From Bacteroidaceae bacterium (GTDB lineage: Bacteria; Bacteroidota; Bacteroidia; Bacteroidales; Bacteroidaceae): a stretch of DNA of 64,000 bases. The notes beneath the pieces are model-generated. The model made no database searches and was not told the DNA's origin. It saw nothing but the letters and a program-made list of their open reading frames with translations. Made by a program: the position numbers and the translations under genes. The stretch covers positions 62,001 to 126,000 of the forward strand of contig JAFSAT010000025.1 of the NCBI GenBank assembly GCA_017442185.1, written 5' to 3'. Numbering within the stretch: the stretch's first letter is position 1; every line of letters starts with the position of its first letter. Of the stretch, positions 61,345-64,000 are shown piece by piece.

Positions 61345-62125
61345 TCTTGTAGATACACATACACACCTTTTTGTAGAAGAATTTAACGAAGATAGCGACG
61401 CAGCAGTTCGGCGTGCCATAGAATCGGGGGTGCATCGTATGTGTCTGCCCTGCATAGATGCGTCAAGCGTGGGATTAATAAAAAACATGTGTACGAGATA
61501 CCCCGGTGTATGCTTTCCTATGATAGGGCTTCATCCTACCGAGGTTGGCGATGACTATCTTTACCAATTGGAGCAAATGCACTCATTGCTCTCTTCAGAC
61601 CCTGCATACATAGCAATAGGCGAGGTTGGCATAGACCTATATTGGGATACATCGCGCAGGGAATGGCAGCTCGATGCTTTTGAGCGACAGATATGTTGGG
61701 CACGCGATACTCATTTGCCATTGGTGATACATTCGCGCAATGCTTTTGACGAACTGTATTCCATTATGGATGCACATCGCAGCGATTCGCTTACCGGCAT
61801 TTTCCACTGCTTCTCGGGTACAGCCGATGAGGCACGCAGCCTGTTGAACTTCGACGGTTTTATGTTGGGAATCGGTGGAGTGCTCACATACAAAAAGAGC
61901 ACACTGCCCAAAGCCCTTATCGAGGCAGTTCCTCTTGAAAGAATTGTGTTAGAGACCGATTCGCCCTATTTGGCTCCCGTTCCGCACAGAGGAAAGCGAA
62001 ACGAGAGTGCATTTATAACACATACAGCAAAAACCCTTGCCGACATTTATGGCGTGAGCGTCGAACAGGTGGCAAAAATCACCACAGCCAATGCCGAAAA
62101 GATTTTTACAAAAATTGTATCATGA
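61337..62125 (+). CDS. TatD family metal-dependent hydrolase
   Basis: 262 residues from ATG 61337 (a start three codons upstream is possible). The metal His pair is in LVDTHTHLF. Further motifs: GLHPTEV, GEVGIDLYWD (the metal Glu), LPLVIHSRNAF, FHCFSGTADEA and the C-terminal ETDSPYLAP. TatD enzymes act as 3'-5' deoxyribonucleases or D-aminoacyl-tRNA deacylases; the exact substrate is uncertain. It overlaps its neighbours on both sides, implying translational coupling. Confidence 0.93.
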   Translation: MINLVDTHTHLFVEEFNEDSDAAVRRAIESGVHRMCLPCIDASSVGLIKNMCTRYPGVCFPMIGLHPTEVGDDYLYQLEQMHSLLSSDPAYIAIGEVGIDLYWDTSRREWQLDAFERQICWARDTHLPLVIHSRNAFDELYSIMDAHRSDSLTGIFHCFSGTADEARSLLNFDGFMLGIGGVLTYKKSTLPKALIEAVPLERIVLETDSPYLAPVPHRGKRNESAFITHTAKTLADIYGVSVEQVAKITTANAEKIFTKIVS

Positions 62126-63192
62126 TGAAAATTAACACAATAGATATTTTTGAAAATAGTAGAAAACCCGTTGTGGGAGCAGGCCCATGCAGTGCCGAGA
62201 GTGAAGAACAGGTTATGAGCATAGCACGCAGTTTAGCCTCTCGCGGTGTGACATTCTTTCGTGCAGGAATATGGAAACCCCGTACAAAGCCCGGATGCTT
62301 CGAAGGAGTGGGTGCGAAAGGATTGGCGTGGCTGAAGCGTGTGCACGACGAGCTCTCCATTCCTGTCGCAACAGAGGTTGCAACCCCTCAGCATGTGGAG
62401 CAATGTCTAAGTGCCGGGATTGATATTCTGTGGATTGGTGCTCGCACCACCACAAATCCATTCGCAGTGCAAGAGCTTGCCGATGCTTTGCGAGGAGTGG
62501 ATGTTCCGGTACTTGTAAAGAATCCCGTTAACCCCGACCTTGAATTGTGGATAGGTGCTCTCGAGCGTCTGAGCAATGCAGGTGTAACACGCATGGGAGT
62601 GATACACCGCGGCTTCTCATCGTATGGCGAGAAGATTTTTCGTAATTCACCACAGTGGCAACTGCCGCTTGAACTTAAACGTCGCCTCCCCTTGGTGCCT
62701 ATACTCTGCGACCCCAGCCATATTGCCGGTAAGCGTGAATTGCTTTCGATGCTTGCGCAAGAGGCCATGGATTTAAATTTTGACGGATTGATGATTGAGG
62801 CACATAATTGCCCCGAATGTGCCCTAAGCGACAATCGTCAGCAAATTGTGCCCGATGAACTGTTTATGATACTCGACAGATTGGTGCATCGTTCGAGCAA
62901 CAGCGGAGCAAACGAAATAGCACGCTACCGCGGATTGATTGATGAGATAGACGACAAAATAATGCACCTTATATCCAAACGCATGCAGATAGCACGTGAG
63001 ATAGGCGAGATAAAAAAAGAAAAAGGACTTACTGTTTTTCAGCCCGGGCGTTACAAGCAAGTGATGGAGCGTTTCGCGGCCGATAGCTCAGTGCATCGCC
63101 TGGATGTAGAGGCCATGAAAGATATTTTTGAAGCGATACATTCCGAGAGTATACGTCAACAGTTACGCATTGTAAATGATATAACCGATTGA
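62122..63192 (+). CDS. Bifunctional DAHP synthase / chorismate mutase
   Basis: 356 residues. The N-terminal KDO8P-type DAHP synthase domain (1-260) has VVGAGPCSAESEEQV, FFRAGIWKPRTKPG and IGARTTTNP, then VIHRGFSSYG and CDPSHIAG with the metal and phosphate sites. The C-terminal AroQ chorismate mutase domain (275-356) contains YRGLIDEIDDKIMHLISKR and REIGEIKKEKGLTVFQPGR. It catalyses the first step of the shikimate route and the branch step to prephenate. The fusion allows regulation of DAHP synthase by prephenate. Its ATG overlaps the tatD stop. Confidence 0.95.
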   Translation: MMKINTIDIFENSRKPVVGAGPCSAESEEQVMSIARSLASRGVTFFRAGIWKPRTKPGCFEGVGAKGLAWLKRVHDELSIPVATEVATPQHVEQCLSAGIDILWIGARTTTNPFAVQELADALRGVDVPVLVKNPVNPDLELWIGALERLSNAGVTRMGVIHRGFSSYGEKIFRNSPQWQLPLELKRRLPLVPILCDPSHIAGKRELLSMLAQEAMDLNFDGLMIEAHNCPECALSDNRQQIVPDELFMILDRLVHRSSNSGANEIARYRGLIDEIDDKIMHLISKRMQIAREIGEIKKEKGLTVFQPGRYKQVMERFAADSSVHRLDVEAMKDIFEAIHSESIRQQLRIVNDITD

Positions 63193-63251
63193 CGATTCTT
63201 CTGTTGTTGATTGATAGGGCAGTTTCATGAAAACAGCATTGATGTTATGAT

Positions 63252-63273
63252 AAGTGTGATAATGACCACACTT
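63252..63273 (+). other. Hairpin between the DAHP synthase stop and the terminator
   Basis: AAGTGTG and CACACTT pair over 7 bp around ATAATGAC. No T run follows, so it is probably an accessory stem rather than a terminator. Confidence 0.4.
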
Positions 63274-63281
63274 CGGCACTC

Positions 63282-63317
63282 TCCTGCATCTGCTTTTTTG
63301 CAGATGCAGGATTTTTT
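63282..63317 (+). terminator. Terminator of the polyprenyl-DAHP synthase operon
   Basis: TCCTGCATCTGC and GCAGATGCAGGA pair perfectly over 12 bp around TTTTTT and are followed by TTTTTT, a classical intrinsic terminator. Confidence 0.9.
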
Positions 63318-63326
63318 CTGCCTGTT

Positions 63327-63359
63327 TTTGTCTTTTTTCATTTTTTTGCCGTATATTTG
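63327..63359 (+). promoter_or_regulatory. Promoter of the cobalamin riboswitch and receptor
   Basis: TTTG at 63327-63330 and TATATTTG at 63352-63359 with 21 nt between them, just upstream of the riboswitch. Confidence 0.75.
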
Positions 63360-63369
63360 GCACGTCTTG

Positions 63370-63540
63370 TTCCGCAAAAGCCTTTCTCTAAGGTGCGGAT
63401 TAAAAGGGAAACAGGTGTAAGTCCTGTGCAGTCCCGCTGCTGTAAGCTCCAAAAGGTGCTTCATCCATTCATAAAAACCACTGCCACATAAGGCGGGAAG
63501 GTGGATGAGGCGGAGCGAGCCAGAAGACCTGCAAGACGAG
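63370..63540 (+). ncRNA. Cobalamin (B12) riboswitch
   Basis: The element has the core segments in order: AAAAGGGAAACAGGTG near 63402, GTCCTGTGCAGTCCCGCTGC, then CCACTGCCAC, GGCGGGAAGGTGGATGAGG and the B12 box AGCCAGAAGACCTGC (63518-63532). It binds adenosyl- or other cobalamins and typically shuts off translation or transcription of B12 uptake genes. The distance of ~70 nt to the receptor start allows an expression platform; ACCTT/AAGGT near 63557-63575 may be part of it. Confidence 0.93.
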
Positions 63541-63604
63541 TCAACAGCTCATAACACCTTCGAGGAAAGGTTCGAGTCTTTGTTTTATTTCAACAACATA
63601 CGTC

Positions 63605-64000
63605 ATGCGAATGATTCGCATAAGAAAAGCCTGTTTGGCAGGAGGTGTCGCCATTCTATTGCCAATGTGCACAATCTCTTCGCAGAACGAAAAGGTTAAT
63701 AGGTTAGATACAGTGATTGTTCAAGCCAAGCGCTACTCGGTGCACGATACCGCAATGCCTGCACAAATCCTCTCGGCCAAAGATATGCAGCAACGCGGAG
63801 CAACAAATGCCGCCGATGCACTTAAACACATGAGCGGTGTCACAGTAAAGGATTATGGCGGAATCGGCGGCATAAAAACAGTGGCAATACGCGGAATGGG
63901 TGCGCAACATACAGCTGTGTTCTACGATGGGGTTGCAGTGGGCGATTGCCAAAGCGGGCAGGTTGACCTTGGCCGATTTTCAACCGATAATCTTAATATG
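63605..64000 (+). CDS. BtuB-like TonB-dependent receptor, N-terminal part
   Basis: 132 codons visible and open to the edge. Start ATG 63605, with a second in-frame ATG at 63611. Signal peptide with CLAGGVAILLPMCTISSQ. The plug domain begins with a TonB-box-like LDTVIV, then QILSAKDMQQRGATNAADAL, MSGVTVKDYGG and the IRGMGAQHTAVFYDGVAVGD of TonB-dependent plugs. With the B12 riboswitch upstream it most likely imports cobalamin or a related corrinoid. Confidence 0.85.
   Translation, partial: MRMIRIRKACLAGGVAILLPMCTISSQNEKVNRLDTVIVQAKRYSVHDTAMPAQILSAKDMQQRGATNAADALKHMSGVTVKDYGGIGGIKTVAIRGMGAQHTAVFYDGVAVGDCQSGQVDLGRFSTDNLNM

Overview
The window is chromosomal DNA from a member of the order Bacteroidales (phylum Bacteroidota). 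The evidence is the recurring promoter signature TTTG-N19-21-TAnnTTTG, a scarcity of Shine-Dalgarno sites, type IX secretion components (a plug-like protein and PorQ), a UpxY-type antiterminator, a fused DAHP synthase/chorismate mutase, and the gene order rimP-nusA-infB-cvpA-sufBCDS. Family and genus cannot be fixed from sequence reading alone; Muribaculaceae or Barnesiellaceae relatives are plausible. Almost everything is core genome. There is no phage, integrase, transposase or CRISPR array.

Layout. 1-6 kb: a gene cut by the left edge, a secreted endonuclease/phosphatase, superoxide dismutase, a UvrD/PcrA helicase and carboxynorspermidine decarboxylase. 6-6.8 kb: a tRNA cluster (two identical Gly, three Leu). 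7-9.8 kb: rplM-rpsI and rpsB-tsf with structured leaders. 9.8-15 kb: a secreted metzincin protease, a broken hexosaminidase-like gene and a 939-residue surface protein, all sharing a C-terminal tail of the type IX cargo kind. 15-26 kb (minus strand): a long run from rimP through nusA, infB, cvpA, sufBCDS to rnhB, linking translation initiation, transcription elongation and Fe-S assembly. 26-30 kb: S41 protease, tRNA-Asn, a sugar nucleotidyltransferase. 30-32 kb: UpxY plus a WecA-like transferase with no other capsule genes. 32-34.5 kb: ahpC-ahpF. 34.6-39 kb: T9SS plug-like protein, DUF1460 amidase-like protein, a CDP-glycerol glycerophosphotransferase-like enzyme, an OmpA lipoprotein. 39-45 kb: proS and envelope/lipid A decoration genes (EptA-like, GT10, LpxL-like), tRNA-Arg. 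45-54 kb: asnA-ung, then a TetR-TolC-adaptor-RND efflux operon ending in a PII-like protein. 54-58.5 kb: AlkD-like protein, then porQ-cmk-ispH-pfkA (minus). 58.8-63.2 kb: TonB, polyprenyl synthase, a hypothetical protein, TatD, DAHP synthase/chorismate mutase. 63.3-64 kb: a cobalamin riboswitch in front of a BtuB-like receptor cut by the right edge.

The least explained material lies between genes. (1) An ~86-bp hairpin element occurs as three tandem copies upstream of tRNA-Arg and as one diverged copy upstream of the first gene. Its stem arms carry Bacteroidota -7-like boxes in both orientations, and the two loci show compensatory base changes in the stem. (2) An imperfect palindromic element with ends like AGAAGCTGTTTAAATT lies in four divergent intergenic regions. 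(3) A ~96-nt multi-hairpin RNA begins at a predicted transcription start upstream of the AlkD-like gene. (4) A terminator-like hairpin in the leader of the rimP-nusA-infB operon suggests attenuation. (5) Structured leaders precede rplM, rpsB and the tRNA-Gly cluster. Many gene ends carry long, perfect inverted repeats (15-32 bp arms) that sometimes include the stop codons.
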